Assembly (NCBI GenBank): GCA_964425215.1
Contig: CAYRLW010000020.1
Location: 1-55,305, forward strand
Reading direction: 5' to 3'
Source of the DNA: CAYRLW01 sp964425215
GTDB taxonomy: Bacteria; Spirochaetota; Spirochaetia; Treponematales; Breznakiellaceae
Length of the DNA stretch: 55,305 nucleotides
The first letter of the stretch is position 1. Every line of letters starts with the position of its first letter. This document shows, in pieces, positions 24,328 through 33,099 of the stretch. The translations under genes and the position numbers were made by a program. The notes under the pieces are model-generated. The model was not told the origin of the DNA and made no database searches. It saw only the letters and a list, made by a program, of their open reading frames with translations.

Positions 24328-26100
24328 ATGGTAAGAACCCCATTAGTAAATAGGATCGATGAATTCTTACGAATTCCCCCGGAGATTTCTCCTGTGCGCC
24401 GGCTACGGTTGCGTATCTTTGCCATCCTTTTGGGGGCCCTTATTCCTTCGGCCATTTTTCAAGTCCTGGTGGTTTGGATGGTGGAAAGAATAATGTTAGG
24501 GCTTTGCCTCGCCGCTCCTCTGGTGGCCCTTATCCTTTTGTTTTACATTAGAAGCTTCCATAAAACAAAAATTCCCGGCCTTATCTTTGGCCTCTTTATG
24601 GAACTTCTGTTTATAGAAGGTATTATCAAACTGGGGGCTTCTGTTTCCCTTGCCTGGCTCGCCGCCGTGCCCGCGGTCATGCTGTTTATCGCGGGTCCCC
24701 GGACGATGGTCTGGCTTCTTGCCCTTCCCTACGGAATTACGGGTCTGGGCTTGTACGGCTCCCTGGTCTATGGGAACCGGTTCCCTATCCGTACCCCCCT
24801 GGGCCGTATAGAGGAAGTTTTTATCCCCATAGCTCCCGCCGAATTGTACAGCTACGGCCTTTTTATTTTGGTGCTCTACCTTGTGGCGTTCCTCTTCCAC
24901 AACCTGACCCTAAGCCTGTACCAGCGGACCCTAAAACAACGGGCCGAACTGGCTTTTCTGCTTCAACAGAAGGAAGCGATGGTAAACACCCAAAAGGCTA
25001 TTTTTAACGCTTTGCCGATACCGGTTTTTGTTAAGGATACGGAGCTCCGGTATACCGCCGTCACCCCCAGTTACCCGGCCCTGGCGGAGCTTGAGGGGGT
25101 TGATTTTATCGGGAAACGGGTAGACGAACTCTTTGATCCATCCTTCGCTTCTACCCTCGTATCAAAGGACCAGGAACTTTTGGATCGGGGCGGCATACAG
25201 GTGTACGAAACATCCTTTCCCGTGCGGGGCGGAAGCGTGCGGATGGTTCAGGTTAGAAAAACCCTGCTAACGGACGACGATGGAAACGTCCGGGGTATCA
25301 TGGGGGTAATCATCGACCAAACGGACCGCTTTGAACGGGAACGGGAACTGCGGGTTCTCTTGGAGGGTCGCCGGGATGCCCTGGCCCTTATCGGCCACGA
25401 CCTTAAGGGGCCCATCGGGTCCTTCCGGGAACTCCTGCGGTCGATGGACCAAGAGGGGACCCGGGTCCAGGAGGATTTTCCTGTAGTGATCGCCGAGCTG
25501 AATAAAAAGATGGCCTCCCTCTGGAACCTCATCACCGAGCTGGTCGATTGGGCCATGATAGACCAGGGGCTTTTAGATTTTACTCCCCGAAACTTCGATC
25601 TATCGGACCTTATGGATGGGGTTGTCGATTCCTTTGCCGAGGGGTCGAACCGGAAAGAAATCCGCTTGGAGCGGGAATATCCGCCGGGAATAATAGCCTT
25701 TGGGGATCCCAAGCTGATCTCCGCCCTCATCCGGAACCTGGTTTCCAACGCCCTTAAGTTTACTAAATCCGGGGGAACCGTTACTATACGGCTACAGCGC
25801 CGAACTTTCGTCGAGCCGCCGGAGACCCCGGGTTCTTCGGTAGCGGGGGCGGAAATAGAGGTGACCGACACGGGTATCGGCCTTAGACCAGACCAAATCC
25901 AGGCCTTTTTCCGTCAGGGTCGTATTCCGAGCCGGCGGGGAACCGAGGGAGAAACGGGAACCGGTTTGGGCCTTTCGCTCTGCAAACGGTTGGTTCAGCG
26001 CCACGGGGGCCGTTTGGACATCCAGGGGCAGGAGAGCCGGGGTAGCTCCTTCGTTATTTTCCTCCCCGATGAAACCGTTGTAACAAACACCACTATTTAA
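24328..26100 (+). CDS. Membrane-bound PAS-domain sensor histidine kinase (orphan)
   Basis: 590 aa. About six membrane helices (residues 30-195), a short coiled coil, a PAS domain (about 222-335, starting IFNALPIPVFVKD), HisKA with His357 in LIGHDLKGPIGSF, and a HATPase domain with LIRNLVSNALKFT, DTGIGL and GTGLGLSLCKRL. No response regulator is adjacent. I chose the ATG at 24328 because an extended promoter ends 7 nt before it. The longer frame from 24244 would start upstream of this promoter and add an extra hydrophobic stretch. Confidence 0.85.
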   Translation: MVRTPLVNRIDEFLRIPPEISPVRRLRLRIFAILLGALIPSAIFQVLVVWMVERIMLGLCLAAPLVALILLFYIRSFHKTKIPGLIFGLFMELLFIEGIIKLGASVSLAWLAAVPAVMLFIAGPRTMVWLLALPYGITGLGLYGSLVYGNRFPIRTPLGRIEEVFIPIAPAELYSYGLFILVLYLVAFLFHNLTLSLYQRTLKQRAELAFLLQQKEAMVNTQKAIFNALPIPVFVKDTELRYTAVTPSYPALAELEGVDFIGKRVDELFDPSFASTLVSKDQELLDRGGIQVYETSFPVRGGSVRMVQVRKTLLTDDDGNVRGIMGVIIDQTDRFERERELRVLLEGRRDALALIGHDLKGPIGSFRELLRSMDQEGTRVQEDFPVVIAELNKKMASLWNLITELVDWAMIDQGLLDFTPRNFDLSDLMDGVVDSFAEGSNRKEIRLEREYPPGIIAFGDPKLISALIRNLVSNALKFTKSGGTVTIRLQRRTFVEPPETPGSSVAGAEIEVTDTGIGLRPDQIQAFFRQGRIPSRRGTEGETGTGLGLSLCKRLVQRHGGRLDIQGQESRGSSFVIFLPDETVVTNTTI

Positions 26101-26124
26101 GGAATAAGCCTTAAGGAATAAACC

Positions 26125-26892
26125 GTGGAAGTGATAAAGTACCGTCTTATCGCCTGTTCCGTGTTTACCCGGGAACTCTGCGCTCTTATCGCCACGAGTC
26201 AACGGGTCGTGGATCCGGAGTTTTTAGAACTGGGTTTACACGAACATTCGGAGGTTCTTAGAACCCAACTGCAACAGCGGATCGACGCCCTGGCAGGAAA
26301 GGGGTACCGGGCCATACTGCTGGCCTACGGACTTTGCGGCAACGCCCTGGCGGGGCTGAGGGCCCAGGATACACCCCTGGTGCTTCCCCGGGCCCACGAT
26401 TGCGCCACCATCCTGTTGGGGTCCACCTCGGCGTTTTTAAAGGAATTCGGAGAGTCCTTGAGCGCCCCCTGGTCCAGTTGCGGGTACCTGGAGCGGGAAT
26501 CGGCGTATATGCGGACCAGCGATACGGGCCGGGCCAACGGTTTTGGTCTTAGTTACGAAGAATTGGCGGCCCAGTACGGAGAAGAGAACGCCGATTATCT
26601 GTGGGAAACCCTGCACCCGGAGCTGGATGAACCCATCTTCCGGTTTATTCAGACCCCCTCCACCGCCCCGCTGGGCAGGGAAGAGGAGGTTCGACGGCTG
26701 GCGGAGGCGGAGGGTAAGGAATTTAAAACGATCCCCGGAGACGAGGGTCTTTTACGGGGACTGATAGAAGGGGCCTGGGAAACCGAAAGTCCGAATATCG
26801 CCCCACCGGGCCCCCGGGATTATCTGGTGGTTCCTCCGGGCCGACAAATCAAGGCCCTCTATGACTTTGAAAACGTTGTTGATATAGTATGA
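26125..26892 (+). CDS. DUF1638 family protein
   Basis: 255 aa. The early ACSVFTRELCALI, then LLAYGLCGNALAGL and the central LPRAHDCATILLGS are typical of DUF1638, as I recall the family. Its function is not established; relatives often lie near corrinoid-dependent methyltransferase genes, but none is seen here. Conserved cysteines and the RAHDC motif suggest metal or cofactor binding. The start is GTG at 26125 after AAGGAATAAACC. Its stop overlaps the ndk start (ATGA). Confidence 0.7.
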   Translation: MEVIKYRLIACSVFTRELCALIATSQRVVDPEFLELGLHEHSEVLRTQLQQRIDALAGKGYRAILLAYGLCGNALAGLRAQDTPLVLPRAHDCATILLGSTSAFLKEFGESLSAPWSSCGYLERESAYMRTSDTGRANGFGLSYEELAAQYGEENADYLWETLHPELDEPIFRFIQTPSTAPLGREEEVRRLAEAEGKEFKTIPGDEGLLRGLIEGAWETESPNIAPPGPRDYLVVPPGRQIKALYDFENVVDIV

Positions 26893-27338
26893 CCATGGAA
26901 AGAACCTTTGCGATGCTAAAGCCCGGCGTGCTTCAACGCCGAATCGTCGGTGAAGTACTCTCCCGTTTTGAACGGAAGGGACTTAAAATAATCGCCATAA
27001 AAATGCTTCGTATGACCGAAGCCCAGGTGGCCGCCCATTATGCGGAACATCAGGGCAAGGATTTCTATCAAAAACTGGTGGAGTACACCCTGTCGGGTCC
27101 GGTCATCGCCATGGTGCTGGAGGGAGAGGGGGTCATAGCCACGGTACGCCGTTTGGTGGGTCCCACGGACTTTACCCTGGCCCAACCGGGGACCATCCGG
27201 GGGGACTTCGCCTATAGAACCAGGCTGAACATCGTCCACGCTTCCGATTCCCCCGCCAGCGCGGAGCGGGAAATTGCCAATTTTTTTGATCCCCAGGAAT
27301 TGGTGGAATGGGAGGACGGAAATGCCCAATGGTTCTAG
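26889..27338 (+). CDS. ndk: Nucleoside diphosphate kinase
   Basis: 149 aa. Transfers the gamma phosphate of ATP to nucleoside diphosphates. Motifs are RTFAMLKPGVLQRR, the substrate loop VRRLVGPTDFTLAQPGTIRG and the active-site histidine in NIVHASDSPASAEREI. Length and ends are normal for the family. It starts at ATG 26889, coupled to the DUF1638 gene; a second ATG lies six bases later. Confidence 0.95.
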   Translation: MTMERTFAMLKPGVLQRRIVGEVLSRFERKGLKIIAIKMLRMTEAQVAAHYAEHQGKDFYQKLVEYTLSGPVIAMVLEGEGVIATVRRLVGPTDFTLAQPGTIRGDFAYRTRLNIVHASDSPASAEREIANFFDPQELVEWEDGNAQWF

Positions 27339-29133
27339 GCTCCCGCCCCAACCGCCTCCCCGTTGGCAGTTGGGGTCCATCTATCAATCCTTCGACGCCC
27401 CGGAGTACCAACGGGATAAGGAGCTGTTGCGGGAACGATCGGCCCTGCTCTTGGAATTGGTCGCCCAGGGTATTCCCGAGGATCCGGAACAGGGGGCCCG
27501 GAGGATCGCCGAACTTTTACGGGCCTACGAGGACGCGGGGAACGTGGCGGAGAACCTGGAAGCCTACGCCCAGGCGGTGTATACCACCGACACCCGGGAT
27601 TCCCGCGCGCTGACGGAGGTCAACGCGATCGAAACCTTGAGCCTCCCCTTGGGTAAGGGGGTGGTGTTATTTCGTAGCCGCCTGGCCGAGCGGGAAGAGC
27701 TGGTCCTCCGGCTCTTGGAAACCGAAGCAAACCTGAAACCCTACGATTTTTTCCTCCGGGAAGCCCTGACCAGGGCGCGCTTTCAAATGGACGCCGAAAT
27801 GGAGGACCTGGTCAATGACCTGTCCCGAGCCGGGGGCGACGCCTGGGGGCGTCTGCAGGAAGCCCTGTCTTCCACCGTGACAGCCCCCTGGGATCCCGCC
27901 ACGGGGGAACGGAAAACCGTCATCGCCCTGCGGGACCTGGCCCATTCGCCGGATCGGACAATCCGCCAGCGGGCCTACCAAGCCGAACTGGAAGCCTGGA
28001 AGTCCGTAGAAATTCCCATGGCCGCTTCGATCAACGGGGTTAAGGGGTGGACCCTTTCGGTGGAAAAGCGCCGGGGTTGGCCGTCGATTCTGGATAAGGC
28101 GGCGTTCCAAGCCCGCATCAGCCGAAAAACCCTGGACACCCTTATTTCGGTCATGGAACAATCTTTGCCCCTGTTCCGCCGGTACCTAACAGTAAAGGCC
28201 CGGCTCCTGGGCCTGCCGGTTTGCGCCTTTTATGATCTCTTTGCCCCCCTGGGAGCGTCCACCGTCAAACGAAGCTGGGAAGAAAGCCGCGACTTTATTA
28301 TCGATCGATTTTCCGCCTTTGACCCGGCCATGGGAAATTTTGCCCGCCACGCCTTTGCCCTTTCGTGGATCGACGCGGAAGGCCGGGAGGGCAAGGTGGG
28401 GGGCGCGTACTGTACCGATTTCCCCATCCCGGGGGAATCCCGGATCCTCTGCAATTTTGAGGGTTCCTTCGATTCGGTCTCCACGGTGGCCCACGAATTG
28501 GGCCACGCGTGGCACCACGAGGTAATCAAAGACCTTAGCCGAACCCAGACCGCCTACCCCATGACCCTGGCCGAAACGGCCAGTACCTTCGCGGAGACCA
28601 TCATTTTAGAGGGAGCCCTGGGTCAGGCCCAGGGGAGCGAACGGTTGGGCCTCATCGAGGGGAACCTAAAGGATACCTGTCAGATCATCGTGGACATCCT
28701 GTCCCGTTTCTATTTTGAGCGGGCCCTCTTTGAGCGCCGTAAAGAGGCGGAACTTTCTCCCGCCGAATTATGCTCCCTCATGCTGGACGCCCAGCGGGCC
28801 ACCTACGGGGACGGTCTGGATCAAAACCAGCTCCACCCCTATATGTGGGCCGTCAAGGGGCACTACTACAACAGCGATCTGGCGTTCTATAACTTCCCCT
28901 ACGCCTTCGGGCAGCTCTTCTCCCTTGGCTTGTACGCCCGGTACCGTCAAGAAGGTTCCTCCTTTGTCGGTACGTACCGGGAATTGCTTCGGCAAACCGG
29001 CAGGGCCTCCGCGGAATCGGTGGCCCGTTCCGCGGGCTTCGATATCGAAGGGGAAGCCTTCTGGCAGGGGGGTATCGCGCTGATCGCAAACCGACTAAAG
29101 GAGCTCGAGGCCCTGGAGGAACGGGGGTTATGA
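27322..29133 (+). CDS. pepF: M3 family oligoendopeptidase (PepF type)
   Basis: 603 aa zinc metallopeptidase degrading peptides in the cytoplasm. The HExxH site is VAHELGHAWHHE, with the third ligand in MTLAETASTFAETII. The C-terminal catalytic region ends with LHPYMWAVKGHYY. The start at 27322 has GGAGGACGGAA upstream and overlaps ndk by 17 bp. It may process peptides imported by the transporter upstream, but that is inference from proximity only. Confidence 0.9.
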   Translation: MPNGSRLPPQPPPRWQLGSIYQSFDAPEYQRDKELLRERSALLLELVAQGIPEDPEQGARRIAELLRAYEDAGNVAENLEAYAQAVYTTDTRDSRALTEVNAIETLSLPLGKGVVLFRSRLAEREELVLRLLETEANLKPYDFFLREALTRARFQMDAEMEDLVNDLSRAGGDAWGRLQEALSSTVTAPWDPATGERKTVIALRDLAHSPDRTIRQRAYQAELEAWKSVEIPMAASINGVKGWTLSVEKRRGWPSILDKAAFQARISRKTLDTLISVMEQSLPLFRRYLTVKARLLGLPVCAFYDLFAPLGASTVKRSWEESRDFIIDRFSAFDPAMGNFARHAFALSWIDAEGREGKVGGAYCTDFPIPGESRILCNFEGSFDSVSTVAHELGHAWHHEVIKDLSRTQTAYPMTLAETASTFAETIILEGALGQAQGSERLGLIEGNLKDTCQIIVDILSRFYFERALFERRKEAELSPAELCSLMLDAQRATYGDGLDQNQLHPYMWAVKGHYYNSDLAFYNFPYAFGQLFSLGLYARYRQEGSSFVGTYRELLRQTGRASAESVARSAGFDIEGEAFWQGGIALIANRLKELEALEERGL

Positions 29134-30203
29134 AAGGCACGGTAGGTGTCCTGGGGGCCGGGGCCTGGGGAACCGCGGTAGCCAAGGTTATCGCCGACAA
29201 GGGCATCCCGGTGGACCTGTGGTGCCACCAGGGAAGTTCCGCCGAAGATATCAACCGGTACCACGAAAACCTGCGGTACCTGCCGGGGGTTCCCCTGCCG
29301 CCGGGACTCCGGGCTCTGACGGATTGCGCCGAAACGGCGGAGGGGAAGGAATTCCTTATTTTAGCCACCCCATCTCTTTACCTGTTGGACACCCTAAAAA
29401 AAATCCTTGCGGTTCCCTCTATCCGGGAAGGAGAAACGGCCATCGCCGTCATTACCAAGGGTTTTATACCCAGCCCCAGGGGACCCCGGCTTATTCTGGA
29501 AACCCTGGAAGACTACCTTCCCGGGTTCTACCGCCAATCCCTGGTCTACGTCGCCGGGCCCAGCCACGCGGAAGAGGTCTCCCGGGGAAAGATAACCGGC
29601 CTCATCGCCGCCAGCGAAAACGCGAAAAATTCGATCCGTTTCCGGGACCTTTTAAAGTCTCCCCGGCTTTTGGTGTTCTCTTCCTTCGACGTCCGGGGCG
29701 TCCAGGTAGCCGCGGCCTCTAAAAACGTTATCGCCATAGCCTTTGGGATGCTGGACGCCCTTAAAACCGAAGCGGGGACCCGGGGCATGGAGGATATTTT
29801 TGGAGATGGGACCGAATCGCTCCTGTTAGCCGCGGGGCTGAACGAAATCCAAACCCTGGGAAGAGCTTTGGGGGCGACCCACCCGGAAACCTTTACGTCC
29901 ATATCGGGGGTGGGGGACCTGGACGTCACCTGCCGGTCCGTCTTTGGCCGCAACCGCCGCTTTGGCCGGGAAATCATCGAAAAGAATATCCTCGCTCCCT
30001 TTTCCAATTTGGATGACCTGATCGAACGGATAGGAGAGGTGGGGTACCTCAGCGAAGGGGTGGTGGCGGCAAAATACGTTAAAATACTTATGGATGAACA
30101 CAAACTCAAGCTTCCCATTTCCCTGGGTTTATATCGAATCTTGAACCGGGAATTGGGTCCCCTTGAATTTTTGCACAGTTTTATCAAGGACCTGCAGTAC
30201 TAA
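29130..30203 (+). CDS. gpsA: Glycerol-3-phosphate dehydrogenase [NAD(P)+]
   Basis: 357 aa, makes sn-glycerol 3-phosphate for phospholipids. Rossmann motif VGVLGAGAWGTAVAKV at residues 4-19, then VYVAGPSHAEEVSRG, the catalytic Lys region AASKNVIAIAFGMLD and GRNRRFGREI in the substrate domain. Slightly longer than the usual 330-340 aa. ATG at 29130 overlaps the pepF stop as ATGA. Confidence 0.93.
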   Translation: MKGTVGVLGAGAWGTAVAKVIADKGIPVDLWCHQGSSAEDINRYHENLRYLPGVPLPPGLRALTDCAETAEGKEFLILATPSLYLLDTLKKILAVPSIREGETAIAVITKGFIPSPRGPRLILETLEDYLPGFYRQSLVYVAGPSHAEEVSRGKITGLIAASENAKNSIRFRDLLKSPRLLVFSSFDVRGVQVAAASKNVIAIAFGMLDALKTEAGTRGMEDIFGDGTESLLLAAGLNEIQTLGRALGATHPETFTSISGVGDLDVTCRSVFGRNRRFGREIIEKNILAPFSNLDDLIERIGEVGYLSEGVVAAKYVKILMDEHKLKLPISLGLYRILNRELGPLEFLHSFIKDLQY

Positions 30204-30244
30204 GGCAAAGAGCATCTATTGACAGATGAGCCCAGCTCGGGTAC

Positions 30245-31600
30245 ATGAATAGCATGCTGGATACACTAACCGAAAAGATTTCCGACGCCCTCCGGACCGT
30301 TACCGGCAGGGCGACCATTACCGAAAAAAACATCGAAGACGCGGTAGAGGCCATCAAGCTGGCCCTTTTAGAGGCGGACGTAAACCTGCGGGTGGTTCGT
30401 CGTTTTGTCAATTCGACCATTGAGGAAGCCAAGGGCGAACGGGTTTTAAGGGCCGTCGATCCGGGGCAACAGTTTATAAAAATTGTCCATGACAAACTGG
30501 TAGCCTTTTTGGGGGACACCCGGCAGGACCTGCGCCTAAAGGGTCCCGACACCCTTTCGGTCATCCTTTTGCTCGGGCTCCAGGGTTCGGGAAAAACGAC
30601 GACCTCGGCAAAACTGGCCCTGCGGTTAAAAAAGGAAGGCCGAAAACCCCTTTTAGTGGCCTGCGACCTTATCCGCCCCGCGGCGGTGGAACAATTGTCC
30701 GTGTTGGCCGATCACATTGGGGTGCCCGTATACAAAGAAGCGGGGACCACGGACACGGTACGGGTGTTTAAGGGAGCCCACGAATGGGCCCGGAAGAACG
30801 GAATCGATACCATCCTGGTGGATACCACGGGCCGGCTCCAGATCGACGAAACGATGATGGCCGAACTGGAACGCCTGCGGGACGTTACCCAAAGCGACGA
30901 GCGGATCCTGGTGGCCGACGCCATGACCGGCCAGTCGGCGGCCGAGATCGCCAAAACCTTCGACGAGCGGATCGGCCTTACGGGGGTCATCCTGACCAAA
31001 TTCGACTCCGATACCCGGGGTGGTGCGGCCCTTTCCTTAAAAACCGTCACGGGGAAACCCCTTAAGTACATCGGGGTCGGCGAAAAAATGGAGGATCTGG
31101 AACCCTTCCACCCCGACCGTATCGCCGGACGAATTTTGGGTATGGGCGACGTGGTCAGCCTGGTGGAGAAAGCCCAGGCGGTGGTGGACCAGAAGGAAGC
31201 GGAGGAACTGCAACGGAAAATCGAAAAAGAAAACTTCACCCTGGAAGACTGGCTCAGCCAAATCCGTTCGGTAAAAAAGATGGGGTCCATGAAGTCCATG
31301 CTAGACATGATTCCCGGTCTGGCAGGACAAATCAGCGAACAGGACCTGAATAAGGCGGAAATGAAGGTCCAAGAGGCCATCCTTAGTTCCATGACCCGCA
31401 AAGAACGGGCCAACTACCTTATTATCGGCCCTTCCCGCCGGACCCGCATCGCCCGGGGTTCGGGAACCTCCGTAGGGGAAGTCGCCCGGCTCCTTAAAAA
31501 ATTTGAAAAAATGCGGACCATGATGAAAAAGATGGCCAAACTGGGTAAAAATCCCCAGGCCGCCCAGGCGATGATGGAACGCCTCCAGGGAGGGCGCTAA
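30245..31600 (+). CDS. ffh: Signal recognition particle protein Ffh
   Basis: 451 aa SRP54 GTPase. The N domain is followed by the G domain (LLGLQGSGKTTTSAKLA, DTTGRLQID, TKFDSDTRGGAALS) and a methionine-rich M domain from about residue 300, ending MMKKMAKLGKNPQAAQAMM. Binds SRP RNA and signal peptides for membrane targeting. Two ATGs (30245 and 30254) are possible; neither has a clear ribosome binding site, and by comparison with other Ffh proteins the second (MLDTLTEKISDAL) may be the real start. Confidence 0.95.
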   Translation: MNSMLDTLTEKISDALRTVTGRATITEKNIEDAVEAIKLALLEADVNLRVVRRFVNSTIEEAKGERVLRAVDPGQQFIKIVHDKLVAFLGDTRQDLRLKGPDTLSVILLLGLQGSGKTTTSAKLALRLKKEGRKPLLVACDLIRPAAVEQLSVLADHIGVPVYKEAGTTDTVRVFKGAHEWARKNGIDTILVDTTGRLQIDETMMAELERLRDVTQSDERILVADAMTGQSAAEIAKTFDERIGLTGVILTKFDSDTRGGAALSLKTVTGKPLKYIGVGEKMEDLEPFHPDRIAGRILGMGDVVSLVEKAQAVVDQKEAEELQRKIEKENFTLEDWLSQIRSVKKMGSMKSMLDMIPGLAGQISEQDLNKAEMKVQEAILSSMTRKERANYLIIGPSRRTRIARGSGTSVGEVARLLKKFEKMRTMMKKMAKLGKNPQAAQAMMERLQGGR

Positions 31601-31673
31601 ACCTATTTCGGATTTGTCCGTTTTTGCATAGCGGTCTGCCCCTCACCGTTCGGTATCTCGCCGAGAAAGTCCG

Positions 31674-31700
31674 TTGACTAAAACCGCTTTTTCGTATACA
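31674..31700 (+). promoter_or_regulatory. Promoter of the rpsP operon
   Basis: TTGACT (31674-31679), a short 15-nt spacer and TATACA (31695-31700). The predicted leader to the rpsP start at 31821 is about 115 nt and GC-rich, with several short hairpins, so it could carry an autoregulatory site. Confidence 0.35.
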
Positions 31701-31820
31701 AGGATAGTCTACCGTTCGATAACGGGCGGGACGCGCCGGAGGTTGGGTATGCCCGAGCCGCCGTCGACGCGAAGTACCACTTGATCGGGCTCCCTTGTGG
31801 GAACGCCGAGGAGGACATTT

Positions 31821-32069
31821 GTGAGCGCGAAAATTCGTCTTAAAAGATTTGGAACCAAAAAACGGCCCTACTACCGTATGATCGTTATCGATAGTCGAGC
31901 CCCCAGAGACGGCAAAACCCTGGAAGAGGTGGGGCTGTACCACCCCATCGAAACCGAAGAAAATCAAATTAAGTTCGACGCCGAAAAGATCCGTTCGTGG
32001 CTGGATAAGGGTGCGACCCCCAGCGACACGGTTCGACATCTTCTTAACAAGAAAAACTTTTCCTTATAA
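31821..32069 (+). CDS. rpsP: Small ribosomal subunit protein bS16
   Basis: 82 aa. AKIRLKRFGTKKRPYYRMIV and EEVGLYHPI are characteristic of bS16. The start is GTG at 31821 after GAGGAGGACATTT; the ATG further upstream has no such site. First gene of the rpsP-khpA-rimM-trmD-rplS cluster, although a repeat and terminator lie between it and khpA. Confidence 0.95.
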   Translation: MSAKIRLKRFGTKKRPYYRMIVIDSRAPRDGKTLEEVGLYHPIETEENQIKFDAEKIRSWLDKGATPSDTVRHLLNKKNFSL

Positions 32070-32123
32070 CTTCCCCTACCCCTTCCAACGGCGTTTTTAA
32101 AGCCCAAAGGGGTTCTAACGACA

Positions 32124-32273
32124 GGAGTTTGTAGGACTTGCTCTTTTTTATAAAAAAAATTGCGGTAAGCCGTAATTTTTACCTTGCAAACTCCCAAAGG
32201 GGCCGGGATTATTGGGATTTTAAAGCCCAAGGGGTATCCTTGGGTCCTAAAAACAACCAGTTCGACAGGCTCC
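32124..32273 (-). mobile_element. MITE-like repeat family 2, full copy
   Basis: About 150 bp, closely matching the copy at 3327-3478 in layout: GGAGTTTGTAGGACTTG at one end, an AAAATTGCGG/CCGTAATTTT hairpin, TTGCAAACTCCCAAAGGGG, a CCCAAGGGGTATCCTTGGG hairpin, and CGACAGGCTCC at the other end. It lies between rpsP and khpA, so it sits inside a cluster that is normally compact. Confidence 0.7.
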
Positions 32274-32276
32274 TAG

Positions 32277-32301
32277 TCCGCCTTATAAAGGGCGGATTTT
32301 T
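32277..32301 (+). terminator. Intrinsic terminator or attenuator between rpsP and khpA
   Basis: TCCGCC, loop TTATAAAG, GGCGGA, then TTTTTG. A 6-bp GC-rich stem with a T run. It would lower expression of the downstream khpA-rimM-trmD-rplS genes relative to rpsP, or separate them. Confidence 0.5.
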
Positions 32302-32324
32302 GTATGTATCCTAAGGAGTTTACA

Positions 32325-32558
32325 ATGGAAAAGGATTTAGTTGAATATATCGCCAAGTCTTTGGTCGACGATCCCCAATCCGTGTCGGTTCAAGTGGTGG
32401 AGGGAGAAAAGTCCACCATTCTAGAGCTTCGGGTCGCTCCGGAGGATATTGGCAAAGTGATCGGTAAACACGGTCGTATAGCCAAGGCCATCCGCACGGT
32501 CCTGCAGGCCGCCACGGTTCGGACGGGGAAACGGACGGTCCTCGAGATCCTGGATTGA
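32325..32558 (+). CDS. khpA: KH-domain RNA-binding protein KhpA
   Basis: 77 aa, essentially one KH domain with the GxxG loop in IGKVIGKHGRIAKAIR. KhpA acts in RNA binding, often with KhpB. The ATG at 32325 follows CTAAGGAGTTTACA; the ATG at 32304 has no such site. Its position between rpsP and rimM is the usual one. Confidence 0.93.
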   Translation: MEKDLVEYIAKSLVDDPQSVSVQVVEGEKSTILELRVAPEDIGKVIGKHGRIAKAIRTVLQAATVRTGKRTVLEILD

Positions 32559-32586
32559 GGGTAGAAAAGCCCGACGGAAGGTTGGA

Positions 32587-33099
32587 GTGATCGATCGCTT
32601 TATCGTTGGCATAGTGGGTGCCCCCTTTGGGGTACGGGGACAGGTAAAGGTCCACTTGCCCTCCGGAGAGACCTCCCACGTCGAGGAGCTTACTTCGGTC
32701 CTCGTAAGGCTCGCTGGCCGGGAAAAAACCTACGTTATCGAAGAAACCGGGGGTGGACCCTCGGCTTTTACGGTAAAGTTTCAGGGCATCGACAGTCCCG
32801 AGGAAGCTAAGGCCCTAAAGGGCGCGGAGTTGATAGCCCCACGGGATCAAGCGGCGCCCTTGGAAGAAAACGAGTTTTATATCGAAGATCTCAAGGGCCT
32901 ATCGGTGGTCCTGGGCAACCGTACCGGGGAGCTCCTGGGGACGGTTCAAGATATCCTGGAAGGCGGCGGAGGTCAGCTGGTGGAGCTGAGGCTGAGCTCC
33001 GGGGACCTTAAATTGGTGCCCTTTAGGGACGAATTTTTCAGCGATATTGACCTTACGGCCGGAAAGATGGTTCTGCGGGAACGGTGGATACTGGATTGA
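32587..33099 (+). CDS. rimM: 16S rRNA processing protein RimM
   Basis: 170 aa. N-terminal RimM domain (IVGIVGAPFGVRGQVKVHL) and C-terminal PRC-barrel (EFYIEDLKGLSVV, VPFRDEFFSDIDL). It helps 30S head maturation. The start is GTG at 32587 after GGAAGGTTGGA. Its stop overlaps the trmD start. Confidence 0.92.
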   Translation: MIDRFIVGIVGAPFGVRGQVKVHLPSGETSHVEELTSVLVRLAGREKTYVIEETGGGPSAFTVKFQGIDSPEEAKALKGAELIAPRDQAAPLEENEFYIEDLKGLSVVLGNRTGELLGTVQDILEGGGGQLVELRLSSGDLKLVPFRDEFFSDIDLTAGKMVLRERWILD

